64,000 nt of DNA from CAZTTG01 sp964615935 (GCA_964615935.1 CAZTTG010000023.1:12316-76315); one strand, 5' to 3'; positions 24,366 to 34,094 are shown, counted from the stretch's first letter. The notes: generated by a model from the sequence alone, not told the origin. Numbers and translations: made by a program.

Positions 24366-27300
24366 CTACTCCTCCAGCGCCCGGGCGGGGCGCAGGCCCA
24401 GGTCCCGGTAGGTGAAGTCGAGCTCCTGGTAGGAGCGGTTGGCGGATCGGGCCATCCTGAGGGGGGAGAACAGGCTGCCCCCCCGGGTGACCCGGTAGCG
24501 CGTGTCGGTCGAGTCGTTCACCGGATCGCTCCCGGAGGTCACTCCTGGCAGGGAGGTCTTCGTGTAGTAGGCCTCGTCGTAGGCGTCCAGACACCACTCG
24601 TAGATGTTGCCGTGCATGTCGTGCAGCCCGTAGGAGTTGGGCAGCAGGCGGCCGACCGGCGCGTGCAGGGTGAAGCCGTCGTCGAACTCCTCCCAGCCGA
24701 GGGCCTCGTGGTGTCGGGCCTTCCAGGAGAGGTCGGCGACGTTCGCGTACCGGAGAGGTTCAGCGCCCACGGGCCAGGAGAAGGGCAGATAGGTCCCGGC
24801 GCGGCAGGCGCGCTCCCACTGCGCCTCGCTGGGCAGGCTGAGACCCAGGCGGCGGCACAGGCGCTCGCATTCCAGCCAGGAGACGTTCTCCACCGGATGG
24901 AGCAGGTCGCGGACCTCCCTGGGCTCGTTCTCGGGCGTCCAAATCGAGGGGTTGACCCCCGTCAGCCGCAGCCACTGTCCCTGCGTCATCTCGAACTTGG
25001 AGAGGAAGAAGGGGGACAGCGGTACCCGGTGGACCGGGGTCTCCTTGGCCAGGGCGTCCTCGTCGTACATGACCGCCGCCGCTTCCACCGGCTGGGCTCC
25101 CTGGAGCGCCGTGCCCCCCGGGATCAGCACGAAGACCAGACAGCTCTCCTCGGTCATCACCAGCCTCCCCAGCCGGTCCCGCTCGGGAATCTGGCCGGTC
25201 TGCGGGTGGGCGAACTCCCAGAGACCCGAGTCGAAGTCGAGGCCCAGGGGGAGCAACCCGAGCTGCCGCCGGATCTCGAGGCCCAGGTACTTCCGGCACT
25301 TCATCGGATCGGCGATCGATCCGATGGCCTCGCTCCAGGCCGCGCGGGCCTCGGGGCCGTCCCGCGTGAGCTCGGCCACCCGCTCCGCCCAGGCCTTGCG
25401 CCGGGTGATCCCCCAGCCGAACTCCGGCGAGACTCCGTCGATGAGCCCCGTCTCGGGGTCGACCAGGGCCTCGATCTGGATCACCAGCTTCTCGACCTGG
25501 TCGTGCCACCAGGTGTCCTCGTCGCTCGCCAGCCGCCAGGTGCGGCGCCGGGATACCTCCTCACTCAGGGAGACCACCTCCGCCTCCGCAGTGGCCAGGG
25601 TCTCTTCGACCTGCGCCACCTGCCTCTCGATGCGCTCCAGGCTCCGCCCGTACTGCTCCTCGGCTCCGTCGGGAGCGAGCTCGACCGCCTCCCGGGCGGC
25701 CTCGACGGCCTCCCCGTCCAGGCCGTTGGCGAAGAGCGCCCACGCCAGGGTGTCGCAGGTCATCGCGCGCTCCGGGCCCCGGGCCTTGTCGCGCGCCCGG
25801 CGGGCGAGGGTCAAGCCCAGCCCCTCGCTGCCGAAGATCTCCCGCCGGGGCGCGACCAGGATCCAGGCGACGGTGTTCAGGATGCTCGCCGGTGAGCCCT
25901 CGGTCCGACTGGGCGGCAAGTGGCCCTCCGGAACCAGCGTTCCCTCGCGGACCCTCCGCGCACGCTGCAGGGACTCCAGCCGGCCCTCGAGGCGTTCGAA
26001 CTCGTCGATGCGCGGGTGGGTACGGCGGTCCCGCTCGAGGTCCTCCTGCGTCCGGGGCAGGGCCCGGTCCCGGAGCTGCGCGCGCCGCGCGAGGTGGCCG
26101 GCGTCGTCGGTCTCCGGGTTCGCGTTCAGGCCCGCCACCAGCTCGCGGGCGTCCGCCAGCCACTCGTCGTAGGCGTCGAGGTGCTGGGGGTGGGCGGGCC
26201 AGAGCCTCTCGGCGCGCTCCTGCAGGTCCCTCAGGTCCTGGAAGGCCGAGAGGCGCATGACGTTGTCCTTCTCCACGCGCGCGATGCCCTCCTGCTGCTT
26301 CGCGGTCTGGGCGTTGTCGGCCGCGATGCGCGCGTTCTCGCTGGCCCGATGCCCCAGGGCCAGGCTCGCCACCAGGCCCGCCACCAGCAGCACGATGGCC
26401 GCCACCAGGGCCGCCGCGAAGCGCCGGTTGCGCCGCACCCACTTGCGGGCCTCGGCCCAGGCCCCGGTCTCGTAGGCCCGCACCACGTGGCCCTCCAGGT
26501 AGGCCCTCAGGTCCTCGGCCAGTTCCTGCATGCCGGGGTAGCGGTCGGCCACCTCGCGCGCCATCGCCTTCTCGCAGATGGAGGTCAGCTCGGGCGGTAC
26601 GTCGGGCGCGATCTCGTGCAGGGGGCGGGGAGGGCCCTCCTGGATCCGGACCCAGATGGCGTAGTTGTTCACCGCCGCTCCGGGCGGGATGTAGGGGCGC
26701 TGCCCCGAGAGCAGGTGGTAGAGGAGGGCGCCCACCGAGTAGACGTCGGTGGATGGCGTCAGCTCGGCCGGCCGACCGGCGGCCTGCTCCGGCGACATGT
26801 AGGCCGGGGTGCCCACCACGTCGCCGTCCATGGTCACCAGCTCGGAGTCCGGGGCGGAGGCCGCCTGGTCGCGGCGGTCGGAGCGCACCTCGCTGGTCAG
26901 CATCGGCTCCTGGATGCGGATGTCCTTGCGGTCATCCTCCCCCAGCACCCGGGCCAGGCCCCAGTCCATCACGTACACGGCGCCGAAGCGCCCGACCATC
27001 ACGTTGCCGGGCTTGAGGTCGCGGTGGATCACGCCCTTCTCGTGGGCGTAGGCCATGGCCTCGCAGACCTTGAGCACCACCCCCAGCACCCGGGTCCGGT
27101 TCCAGCCCGCCTCGCCGCGACGGGTCAGGTCGAAGACCGCTCGCAGGTCGCGGCCCTTGACGAATTTCATGGTGAAGAAGACGCGGCCCGAGGCGTCCAG
27201 CCCCAGCTCGTGCACCGGCACGATGCCCGGGTGATCGAGCTGCCCGGTGACCTGGGCCTCCTCCAGGAAGCGGCTGAGGCTGCGGGAGGCGTCCTGCTGC

Positions 27301-27785
27301 TCGTCGGGATCGGGCCGCAGCCCGCCGCGCTCGAGCATCACCTTCATGGCCAGGTGGCGGCGCAGGTCCTGGTCCCACACGCGCAGGACCATGCCCATGC
27401 CCCCGCGCGCGACCTCGCCCTTCACCCGGTAGCGGGGCTTGTCGCCCGAGCGGTCGGCCAGGCGGTCGAGCACGATCGAGGAGAAGTCGGTGTCGGCCTC
27501 GACCGTGTCCTCGTCCTCCAGCGAGATGCCGGGGTCGACGTCCGAGCCGAACTGCTCGCGGATGCGATCCGAGAGCGAGCCCGAGACCCGCTGCCGGATC
27601 AGGTGCAGCAGGCGCCCCACCTCGCCGTGCAGGCGCCGCAGCTCGGTCGCCTGCTCGGGGTGGCCGGCGCACAGCGCCTCGATGTCGGGCATCTCCTCGG
27701 CCCCCGCCTCGGCGAGGAGCTCCGCGAACAGGCGCTCGGCGTCGGAGGAGTGTTCGGCTCGATCGTCGTTGTCACCGCTGTTCAT
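24366..27785 (-). CDS. Membrane Ser/Thr protein kinase with C-terminal SUMF1-like domain
   Basis: This 1139-residue protein begins with a helical region. A Hanks-type kinase follows (about 118-440) with the Gly-rich loop ARGGMGMV, Lys148 in LAMKVM, HRDLKPGN (254-261), a DWG in place of DFG (274-276) and GTPAYMSPEQ. A transmembrane segment (AALVAAIVLLVAGLVASLAL) lies near 475. A long coiled-coil/TPR-like region follows, then a SUMF1/FGE-sulfatase-type domain (about 890-1139) with FVLIPGG, EMTQGQW, VENVSW, LPSEAQWERACRAG, DMHGNIYEWC and RVTRGGS. The two active-site cysteines of true formylglycine-generating enzymes are not present after RVTRGGS, so this domain is probably a binding or sensing module. 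GGAGGG lies upstream of the ATG at 27785. The architecture is common in planctomycetes; the signal sensed is unknown. Confidence 0.9.
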   Translation of the reverse strand: MNSGDNDDRAEHSSDAERLFAELLAEAGAEEMPDIEALCAGHPEQATELRRLHGEVGRLLHLIRQRVSGSLSDRIREQFGSDVDPGISLEDEDTVEADTDFSSIVLDRLADRSGDKPRYRVKGEVARGGMGMVLRVWDQDLRRHLAMKVMLERGGLRPDPDEQQDASRSLSRFLEEAQVTGQLDHPGIVPVHELGLDASGRVFFTMKFVKGRDLRAVFDLTRRGEAGWNRTRVLGVVLKVCEAMAYAHEKGVIHRDLKPGNVMVGRFGAVYVMDWGLARVLGEDDRKDIRIQEPMLTSEVRSDRRDQAASAPDSELVTMDGDVVGTPAYMSPEQAAGRPAELTPSTDVYSVGALLYHLLSGQRPYIPPGAAVNNYAIWVRIQEGPPRPLHEIAPDVPPELTSICEKAMAREVADRYPGMQELAEDLRAYLEGHVVRAYETGAWAEARKWVRRNRRFAAALVAAIVLLVAGLVASLALGHRASENARIAADNAQTAKQQEGIARVEKDNVMRLSAFQDLRDLQERAERLWPAHPQHLDAYDEWLADARELVAGLNANPETDDAGHLARRAQLRDRALPRTQEDLERDRRTHPRIDEFERLEGRLESLQRARRVREGTLVPEGHLPPSRTEGSPASILNTVAWILVAPRREIFGSEGLGLTLARRARDKARGPERAMTCDTLAWALFANGLDGEAVEAAREAVELAPDGAEEQYGRSLERIERQVAQVEETLATAEAEVVSLSEEVSRRRTWRLASDEDTWWHDQVEKLVIQIEALVDPETGLIDGVSPEFGWGITRRKAWAERVAELTRDGPEARAAWSEAIGSIADPMKCRKYLGLEIRRQLGLLPLGLDFDSGLWEFAHPQTGQIPERDRLGRLVMTEESCLVFVLIPGGTALQGAQPVEAAAVMYDEDALAKETPVHRVPLSPFFLSKFEMTQGQWLRLTGVNPSIWTPENEPREVRDLLHPVENVSWLECERLCRRLGLSLPSEAQWERACRAGTYLPFSWPVGAEPLRYANVADLSWKARHHEALGWEEFDDGFTLHAPVGRLLPNSYGLHDMHGNIYEWCLDAYDEAYYTKTSLPGVTSGSDPVNDSTDTRYRVTRGGSLFSPLRMARSANRSYQELDFTYRDLGLRPARALEE

Positions 27786-28049
27786 GACTGCCCTCCCTGC
27801 GCCCCATACGGTACCCACCGCGGCGGGCGGCGGCAGCCCCTGGAGGCCGCGGCGGGGTGTGCCCGCAGCGGCACATCCGTTCCCGGGACCGCTTCGGAAC
27901 GCTGCGCGATCGGGGATCGTCAGTCACAATGGGGCTTCCTCCCGCGGGCGAGTGGCCCGGCGCGGTCCGCCCGATCCCCCCGGGACGCAGCATCCCGGGC
28001 GAAGCCGCACGACGATTCGGCCCCGACGGGCCGAGGAAGGAGAGGAAAC

Positions 28050-29738
28050 ATGCTGCGAGGATGGAAGGTGGCCCTTGCCATGGTCGCCGCCACGGCCGAG
28101 GTGGGTGTCGCTCAGCTGGACACGAGCCGGATTCACCCGATCACGGCTCCGATCCGCGACGCCGGCACCCTGGACCTTCCCAGCGGCACCTGGAGCCTGA
28201 GCGCCGGCGCCGACTACGTGGGCAAGATCTTCGACAACACCTGCCAGTGGACGGGCGGCGGGTTCTACTTCGGGTCGGAGCACTGCGAGGACGTCTACGA
28301 CGATGGGCGTATCCCCAGCCCCACCGATCCGGCCGCCCCGGGCGGCGCCACGACCGACAACCAGGTCGACAGCTTCCAGATCGCCTACTGCACCGCGCAC
28401 CCGACCGGGCAGGTCGGCTTCGACATCGGCTTCTTCGACATGATGGCCCCCTGCGCCGGCTGGCTCGCCCAGCAGGCGCTGCACGTGGGCCCGAGCTACA
28501 ACGGCGCCACCGCGTACATGAACCTGGCGGGACTGAACCTGCCCGGCGACAACAGCGGCGGCGGCACCCTGGCCTGCTGGACCGTCACCATCAGCCTCGG
28601 CAACGGCTTCTGCCTGATGTCCGACGGCGACGGCAGCTGGAACGGCACCGGCGACGAATTCGCCTACGCCTTCAGCCACCAGATGGACAACGCCACCTAC
28701 GGCATCGCCAGCGGGATGATCATCTCCGGCGAGCCCCTGGTGGTGGCCTTCGGCGGTTGCTCCTACGGCATCCCCTGCGGCACCGACGCGACCGGCAACG
28801 CCTGCGGGACCGGGCTCGGCATCGCCGACCAGATGTGGGAGAACACCGACGGCACCCCGGTGGGCGGTCCGGTCAACACCCTGCTGTGCCCGAACGGCGC
28901 CAACACCGGCTGCTACTGGTTCGGCGGCTGGCCGGCGAACCAGTGGGCCAACTTCTGGATGGTGATGACCTCGACGGGCGGCTGCAGCGGCGGCGACTGC
29001 GACCCGCCGACCTTCTACTGCCGGTATCAGGATCCCACCACCGGCACACCTTGCGGCGGTGCACAGTGCCCCAGCTACGACGGCTGCATGGCCACCATGT
29101 TCACCTCGCACATCGCCTCCCTGCCGGTCCCCGATCAGAACGACTACGACGTGGGCTTCGTCCAGGCCGCGAACGACAAGCCCGCCATCATCTTCGGCGG
29201 CTTCGGCCAGGCTTCCATCCCCTTCTCGGGCGGCACCCTGTGCATCCAGCCGCCCCTGCGGCGGACCGCGCCGCAATTCACCGGCTCTCAGGCGGGCGGC
29301 GCGTGTAGCGGCTCGATCGCCCTGCGCATCAACGATCCCTCCTCGACCAGCACCATCCTGAACCAGCCCGTGGGCACGGTCGTCCAGTACCAGGGCTGGA
29401 TGCGCGACCCGATGGCGTCGCCGGGGACCGCCGTGACCGACGCGGTGCAGGTGACCTTCCGGGCGGCCGAGGACAACCTGGGGGCCTGCCCGGGGGCCAA
29501 CCACTGGAGCGTGACCACCTCCAGCCCCAACGCGACCATCGTCCCCAGCGCGGAGAACCTGGCCAACTACCAGGTCCAGTGCGTGGGCCCCGATCCGGTG
29601 GTGGTCTACCGGAACGGCGTGCGGATCCGCGAGCTGAACGCCCTGCAGTCGGTGCGCCTCACCACCTCGGGCGGCGACACCATCACGGTCTCGCTGTACT
29701 CCGGCAGCGGCGCCGGCGGGTACTGGAGGAAGGAGTAG
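28050..29738 (+). CDS. Exported Cys-rich protein of unknown function, copy 1
   Basis: This 562-residue protein has a signal peptide ending near VGVAQ and no recognised domain. Its mature N-terminus reads IHPITAPIRDAGTLDLPSGTW, followed by a Cys-containing beta-rich region (FGSEHCEDVYDDGRIPS) and Gly/Asn/Ser-rich loops. A region of clustered cysteines follows (CSGGDCDPPTFYCRYQDPTTGTPCGGAQCPS), and the C-terminus ends in YWRKE. The composition and many paired cysteines point to an extracellular, disulfide-stabilised beta protein. GGAGAGG lies about 7 nt before the ATG. The next gene is a full-length paralogue. Similar exported proteins with a DAG...SGTW opening seem to be a lineage speciality of some planctomycetes, but that is from memory and not checked. 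Confidence 0.85.
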   Translation: MLRGWKVALAMVAATAEVGVAQLDTSRIHPITAPIRDAGTLDLPSGTWSLSAGADYVGKIFDNTCQWTGGGFYFGSEHCEDVYDDGRIPSPTDPAAPGGATTDNQVDSFQIAYCTAHPTGQVGFDIGFFDMMAPCAGWLAQQALHVGPSYNGATAYMNLAGLNLPGDNSGGGTLACWTVTISLGNGFCLMSDGDGSWNGTGDEFAYAFSHQMDNATYGIASGMIISGEPLVVAFGGCSYGIPCGTDATGNACGTGLGIADQMWENTDGTPVGGPVNTLLCPNGANTGCYWFGGWPANQWANFWMVMTSTGGCSGGDCDPPTFYCRYQDPTTGTPCGGAQCPSYDGCMATMFTSHIASLPVPDQNDYDVGFVQAANDKPAIIFGGFGQASIPFSGGTLCIQPPLRRTAPQFTGSQAGGACSGSIALRINDPSSTSTILNQPVGTVVQYQGWMRDPMASPGTAVTDAVQVTFRAAEDNLGACPGANHWSVTTSSPNATIVPSAENLANYQVQCVGPDPVVVYRNGVRIRELNALQSVRLTTSGGDTITVSLYSGSGAGGYWRKE

Positions 29739-29813
29739 TCGCGGGGGGGGAGAGCCCCGGCACGATGGGCTGAGCGATCGAGGAGTCCCCCGGGAGCGGG
29801 GGGAGGAGGAGTC

Positions 29814-31529
29814 ATGCTGCGAGGGCTGCTCACGACGTGCGGGATCGCCGGCGCGCTGGCCGGGGCGGGGGTGGCCCAGATCCCCGCCCATCGCATCCAC
29901 CCGGTGACGGTGCCCGTTCGCGACGCGGGCACCCTGGACCTGGCCAGCGGGACCTGGCTGGGGGGGGCGGGTCCGGGGGCCCGCGGGCAGCGCTCCACGG
30001 TGGTGTTCCACAACACCTGCGCATGGACGGGGGGGGTGTACTACTTCGGGCCGGAGCACTGCGAGGACGTCTACGACGAGGGCCGAATCCCGAGCACTAC
30101 CTCCCCCGGCCCCCCCGTCGGCGCCACGGACGACAACCGGATCGACTCCTTCCAGATCGGCTACTGCACGCACTTCCCGACCGGCCAGGTGGACATCCGG
30201 ATTGCCTTCTTCGAGAGGATGGACCCTTGCGCGGGCTGGACCGTCCAGCAACCGATCGTGCAGTCCACGGGCTACAACGGAGCCACCGCCTACTTCGACC
30301 TCTCGGGGCTCGGTCTTCCGGGGGACAATGCCGGAGGTGGCAACCTGGCCTGCTGGAGCGTGACGATCGACCTCTCCAACACACTCAATGGAGGCTTCTG
30401 CGTGCTCTCGGACGGCGACGGGAGCTGGTCCGGCATCGACAACAACGAGTTCGGCTGGGCCTTCCAGCACGAGAACGACAACGCGGTCTACGGATTCGGC
30501 GGTCCTCTTCTCGGCGGCGATCCGCTCGTGGCTTCCTGGGGCGCTTGCAGCTACACCATCCCCTGCGGCACCGATCCGTGGAGTGGCCTCGCCTGTGGCA
30601 CGGGCCTGGGGACCCAGTACGAGTTCTGGCTGAACACGGACGGCACTCCGGTTGGGGGTCCCGTCAATACGGCGCTGTGTCCGAACGGCGGCAATACAGG
30701 TTGCTACTGGTTCCAAGGCCCGCCAGACCCCCCTGCCAGCTTCTGGATGAAGATGACCTCCAGCGGCTCCTGCGACATCCCCTGGTGCGATCCGCCGGCC
30801 TTTTACTGCCTCTACAAGGACCCCGAGCCCGCGACCGCCTGCGGGTTCAAGCAGTGCCCCAGCAGCGGCGGCTGCCGGGCTGCGATGTTCACATCGAGCA
30901 TCGCGATGCAACCGGTGAGCGACGCGGACGACTACGACGTGGGCTTCCTGGGCGCTCAGACCGGCAAGCCGGGCCTGATCTTCGGCACCACCAGCGGCCG
31001 CGCGAGCATCAGCCCCTTCTCGAGCGGCACCCTGTGCTGCTGGCCTCCGATCAGCCGGAGCCCGGTGCGGAACACCGGGACCCAAGGGGCGCCCTGCACC
31101 GGGCTGCTGGAGCTGCGCATCAACCGTCCGGGTAGCGCCATCCCGATCCTCAACCCGCGTCCGGGCACGGTGGTGAACTACCAGGGGTGGATGCGGGATC
31201 CGATGAGCGCCGCGGGAACGGATGTGACCGACGCCGTGGAGGTGACCTTCCAGCCCGGGGCGGACCACCTGGGGCACTGCCATGGCACGCAGGCGTGGAG
31301 CGTCTCGGCCTCGGACCCCGCCATTGCGATCGTCCCCTACACTCAGAACCGAGCGGCCTACCTGGTCGACTGCAAGGGGCCCGGCGAGGTGCGGCTCATG
31401 CGGAACGGGGCGGCTGTGAAGGTGCTGGGCCGGCTCGACTCGGCGCGGATCGTCACCGGGTATCAGGACGTGCTCGCCCTGGAGCTTCACTCCGGCACCG
31501 AGGCCGAGGGGCACTGGCGCAAGGAGTGA
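29814..31529 (+). CDS. Exported Cys-rich protein of unknown function, copy 2
   Basis: This 571-residue protein is a tandem paralogue of the preceding gene. It shares the signal peptide type, the opening IHPVTVPVRDAGTLDLASGTW, FGPEHCEDVYDEGRIPS, FQIGYCTHFPTGQVD, YNGATAYFDLSGLGLPGDN, TDGTPVGGPVNTALCPNGG and the terminal HWRKE. Sequence divergence is clear but length and cysteine placement are retained, so this is an old duplication with both copies kept. GGAGGAGG lies just upstream of the ATG at 29814. It ends 30 bp before a GH127-like gene, which makes co-expression with glycan-degrading functions plausible. Confidence 0.85.
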   Translation: MLRGLLTTCGIAGALAGAGVAQIPAHRIHPVTVPVRDAGTLDLASGTWLGGAGPGARGQRSTVVFHNTCAWTGGVYYFGPEHCEDVYDEGRIPSTTSPGPPVGATDDNRIDSFQIGYCTHFPTGQVDIRIAFFERMDPCAGWTVQQPIVQSTGYNGATAYFDLSGLGLPGDNAGGGNLACWSVTIDLSNTLNGGFCVLSDGDGSWSGIDNNEFGWAFQHENDNAVYGFGGPLLGGDPLVASWGACSYTIPCGTDPWSGLACGTGLGTQYEFWLNTDGTPVGGPVNTALCPNGGNTGCYWFQGPPDPPASFWMKMTSSGSCDIPWCDPPAFYCLYKDPEPATACGFKQCPSSGGCRAAMFTSSIAMQPVSDADDYDVGFLGAQTGKPGLIFGTTSGRASISPFSSGTLCCWPPISRSPVRNTGTQGAPCTGLLELRINRPGSAIPILNPRPGTVVNYQGWMRDPMSAAGTDVTDAVEVTFQPGADHLGHCHGTQAWSVSASDPAIAIVPYTQNRAAYLVDCKGPGEVRLMRNGAAVKVLGRLDSARIVTGYQDVLALELHSGTEAEGHWRKE

Positions 31530-31559
31530 TCCCGCCGGCTCGGGCGGTATCCTGCGCGC

Positions 31560-34031
31560 ATGGTCACCCCTCTGCTCTCCTGCCTCCTGGCCGCGGCCCT
31601 CCTGCAGGTCGGATCCACGCCGACCCCGAACCTGCGCTGCGTGGACCGACCCCCGATTGACTCGCGCAGCCGCCACTACGTCGGCAACCGGCCGCCGCTG
31701 GCTCCCAGCCCGCTGGTCAAGCTGCCGGTGGGCACCATCCGCCCCGAGGGCTGGCTGCGGGAGCAGCTCGTGCGACAGGCCGACGGCTTCGTCGGGCACC
31801 TCGGCGAGATCAGCCGCTTCCTGGCGAAGGAGGGCCACGCCTGGCTCGACCCGGAGGGAGAGGGGCACAGCCCGTGGGAGGAGCTGCCGTACTGGCTCAA
31901 GGGGTACGGCAACACGGGCTACGCGCTGGGGGACGAGCGCGTCATCGAGGAGGCCAGGGCGTGGATCGAGGGCGCCCTGGCCAGCCAGCGCGAGGACGGC
32001 TGGTTCGGGCCGTGCCCCAACCTGACGCGCATCCGGAGCGAGCGCGGGCCCCGGCCGGATCTCTGGCCCAACATGATCATGGTCATGGCCCTGCAGTCGT
32101 GGCACGAGCACACCGGGGACGAGCGGGTGATCGAGCTCATGACCCGCTGGTTCCGCTGGCAGCTCTCGGTGCCCGAGGAGGACTTCCTGCTCCCCTTCTG
32201 GCAGCAGCAGCGGGGGGCCGACGACCTGGCCAGCGTCCTGTGGCTCTACAACCGCACCGGGGACGAGTGGCTGCTCGAGCTGGCCGCCAAGGTGCACCGC
32301 CGGACCGCCGACTGGAGCGGCGGGGTGGCCAACTGGCACGGGGTCAACATCGCCCAGGGCTTCCGCGGGCCGGCCACCTGGTGGATGGTCTCGGGCGATC
32401 CCGCGCACCTCGAGGCCACCGAGCGCGACTGGCAGACCGTGATGGGGGAGTACGGCCAGGTCCCGGGCGGGCTGTGGGGGGCCGACGAGAACTGCCGCGA
32501 GGGGTTCACCGGACCCCGCCAGGCGGCGGAGACGTGCACCATGGTCGAGACCATGCTCTCCTGCGAGATGCTCCTGGGAATCACGGGGAATCCGGTCTGG
32601 GCCGATCGCTGCGAGGACGTGGCCTTCAACTCCTTTCCAGCCTCGATGACGCCCGACCTGAAGGCCCTGCACTACCTGACCGCGCCCAACATGATCCGCT
32701 GCGACGCGGCGAGCAAGGCGCCGGGCCTGCAGAACTCGGGCCCCATGTTGCTCTTCGATCCCCACCGCCACCGCTGCTGCCAGCACAACGTGGCGCACGG
32801 CTGGCCCTACTTCGCAGAGCACCTCTGGATGGCCACCGCGGACGACGGGCTGGCCGCGGTGCTCTACGCGCCCTGCGAGGTGCGGGCGCGTGTGGGCGAG
32901 GGCGTGGACGTGACGATCGAAACCGTGACGCAGTATCCCTTCTGGGAGGAGGTGGTGCTCTACGTCGACGCCCCCGCTCCGGTCCGCTTCCCGCTCTACA
33001 TGCGCGTGCCGGGCTGGTGCAACGATCCAAGGCTCTGGCTGAACGACGAGGAGCTCGAGGTCCGGGCCCGACCCGGCTCCTTCCTCCGGCTCGAGCACAC
33101 CTTCGCGCCCCACGATAGGATCCGCCTGCGCCTCTTCTCCCTCATGGATGTGAGGCTGAAGCGCTGGGAGGCCAACCAGGACTGCGTCTCGGTGCACCGG
33201 GGCCCGCTGACCTACTCCCTCGAGATCGGCGAAGAGTACGTGCGCGCGGGAGGCACCGACGAGTGGCCCGCGTGGGAGATCCACCCGACCACCGACTGGA
33301 ACCTCGGCCTGGTGCTGGACGAGGAGGATCCGGCCGGCTCCTTCCAGGTACTCGGGCGGCCCATGCCCGAGTCGGGCCAGCCCTTCGATGCGCGGGTCGC
33401 CCCCTGTGAGCTGCGCGTCCGCGCCCGGGCCATCCCCGCGTGGAAGGAGGACGCCCTGGGGTTGGTGGGTCCGCTGCAGTCCTCGCCCGCGCGCTCGACC
33501 GAGCCCGTACGAGAGGTGAGCCTGATCCCCATGGGCTGCGCGCGCCTGCGCATCAGCGCCTTCCCGGTGATCGGCGAGGGGCCCGACGCGCACGACTGGA
33601 TCGCACCGCCGGATCCCATCCGGGCCACGGCCTCCCACTGCTTCCAGGGCGACACCGTCGGCGCCCTGAGCGACGGGCTCCTGCCTCGCAGCTCGGGCGA
33701 CCACGGCCTGCCGCGCTTCACCTTCTGGCCGCGGCGCGGCAGCCTGGAGTGGGTCGAGTACCGCTTCGAGGAGGAGCGGGAGGTCTCCAGGATGGAGGTC
33801 TACTGGTTCGATGACACCGGTCGGGGCCAGTGCCGCGTCCCGATCGAGTGGGCGGTGCTGGTCCCCGAGGGCGAGGGCTGGCGTGAGCTGGAGGGTTCCC
33901 GGGTCGCGGATCCCGCCGTGGATGCCTTCGATCCCGTCGCCTTCGATCCCGTCCGGACCCGCGTCCTGCGCCTCGAGATCCGCCTCCGGGAGGGCTTCTC
34001 GGCGGGAATTCTGGAGTGGAGGGTACACTGA
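31560..34031 (+). CDS. Secreted GH127-like (DUF1680) glycoside hydrolase
   Basis: This 823-residue protein has an N-terminal signal and an (alpha/alpha)6 domain of the beta-L-arabinofuranosidase superfamily. The metal-thiolate site is recognisable: E324 and C326 in AAETCTMVE, and C406-C407 in HRCCQHN, 80 residues apart, close to the 77 in the founding enzyme. Beta domains follow, and the C-terminal 140 residues contain YWFDDTGRGQCRVP, nearly the same as in the GH127 protein of the sugar-uptake operon. Sequence around the active site differs from that enzyme (CQHNVAHGW instead of CPTNVVRY), so it may belong to a sister family with another substrate. It probably acts outside the cytoplasm on arabinose-containing or related glycans. 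Confidence 0.85.
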   Translation: MVTPLLSCLLAAALLQVGSTPTPNLRCVDRPPIDSRSRHYVGNRPPLAPSPLVKLPVGTIRPEGWLREQLVRQADGFVGHLGEISRFLAKEGHAWLDPEGEGHSPWEELPYWLKGYGNTGYALGDERVIEEARAWIEGALASQREDGWFGPCPNLTRIRSERGPRPDLWPNMIMVMALQSWHEHTGDERVIELMTRWFRWQLSVPEEDFLLPFWQQQRGADDLASVLWLYNRTGDEWLLELAAKVHRRTADWSGGVANWHGVNIAQGFRGPATWWMVSGDPAHLEATERDWQTVMGEYGQVPGGLWGADENCREGFTGPRQAAETCTMVETMLSCEMLLGITGNPVWADRCEDVAFNSFPASMTPDLKALHYLTAPNMIRCDAASKAPGLQNSGPMLLFDPHRHRCCQHNVAHGWPYFAEHLWMATADDGLAAVLYAPCEVRARVGEGVDVTIETVTQYPFWEEVVLYVDAPAPVRFPLYMRVPGWCNDPRLWLNDEELEVRARPGSFLRLEHTFAPHDRIRLRLFSLMDVRLKRWEANQDCVSVHRGPLTYSLEIGEEYVRAGGTDEWPAWEIHPTTDWNLGLVLDEEDPAGSFQVLGRPMPESGQPFDARVAPCELRVRARAIPAWKEDALGLVGPLQSSPARSTEPVREVSLIPMGCARLRISAFPVIGEGPDAHDWIAPPDPIRATASHCFQGDTVGALSDGLLPRSSGDHGLPRFTFWPRRGSLEWVEYRFEEEREVSRMEVYWFDDTGRGQCRVPIEWAVLVPEGEGWRELEGSRVADPAVDAFDPVAFDPVRTRVLRLEIRLREGFSAGILEWRVH

Positions 34032-34051
34032 GTCCGCCGGAGGGATCCCCC

Positions 34052-34080
34052 GGATCCCGGCCGGGCGGCCCGGGGATCCC
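34052..34080 (+). terminator. GC-rich hairpin after the GH127-like gene
   Basis: GGATCCCGGCC and GGCCCGGGGATCC arms with a small bulge form a stem 20 bp after the stop codon at 34031. A C-rich run follows instead of a T-tract. It separates the hydrolase gene from the promoter of the Cys-rich lipoprotein pair. Confidence 0.4.
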
Positions 34081-34094
34081 CCCTCCCCCCCAGG

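Noticed and set aside
24366..25110. A formylglycine-generating enzyme domain in the kinase
   Set aside because: The active-site cysteines are missing and no sulfatase gene is in the window.
27924..34028. A 6-kb open frame on the minus strand opposite the exported proteins and the GH127-like gene
   Set aside because: It is a by-product of very high GC in the third codon positions; it shows no domain, no signal and no ribosome-binding site, while the plus strand carries clear proteins with signals and motifs.
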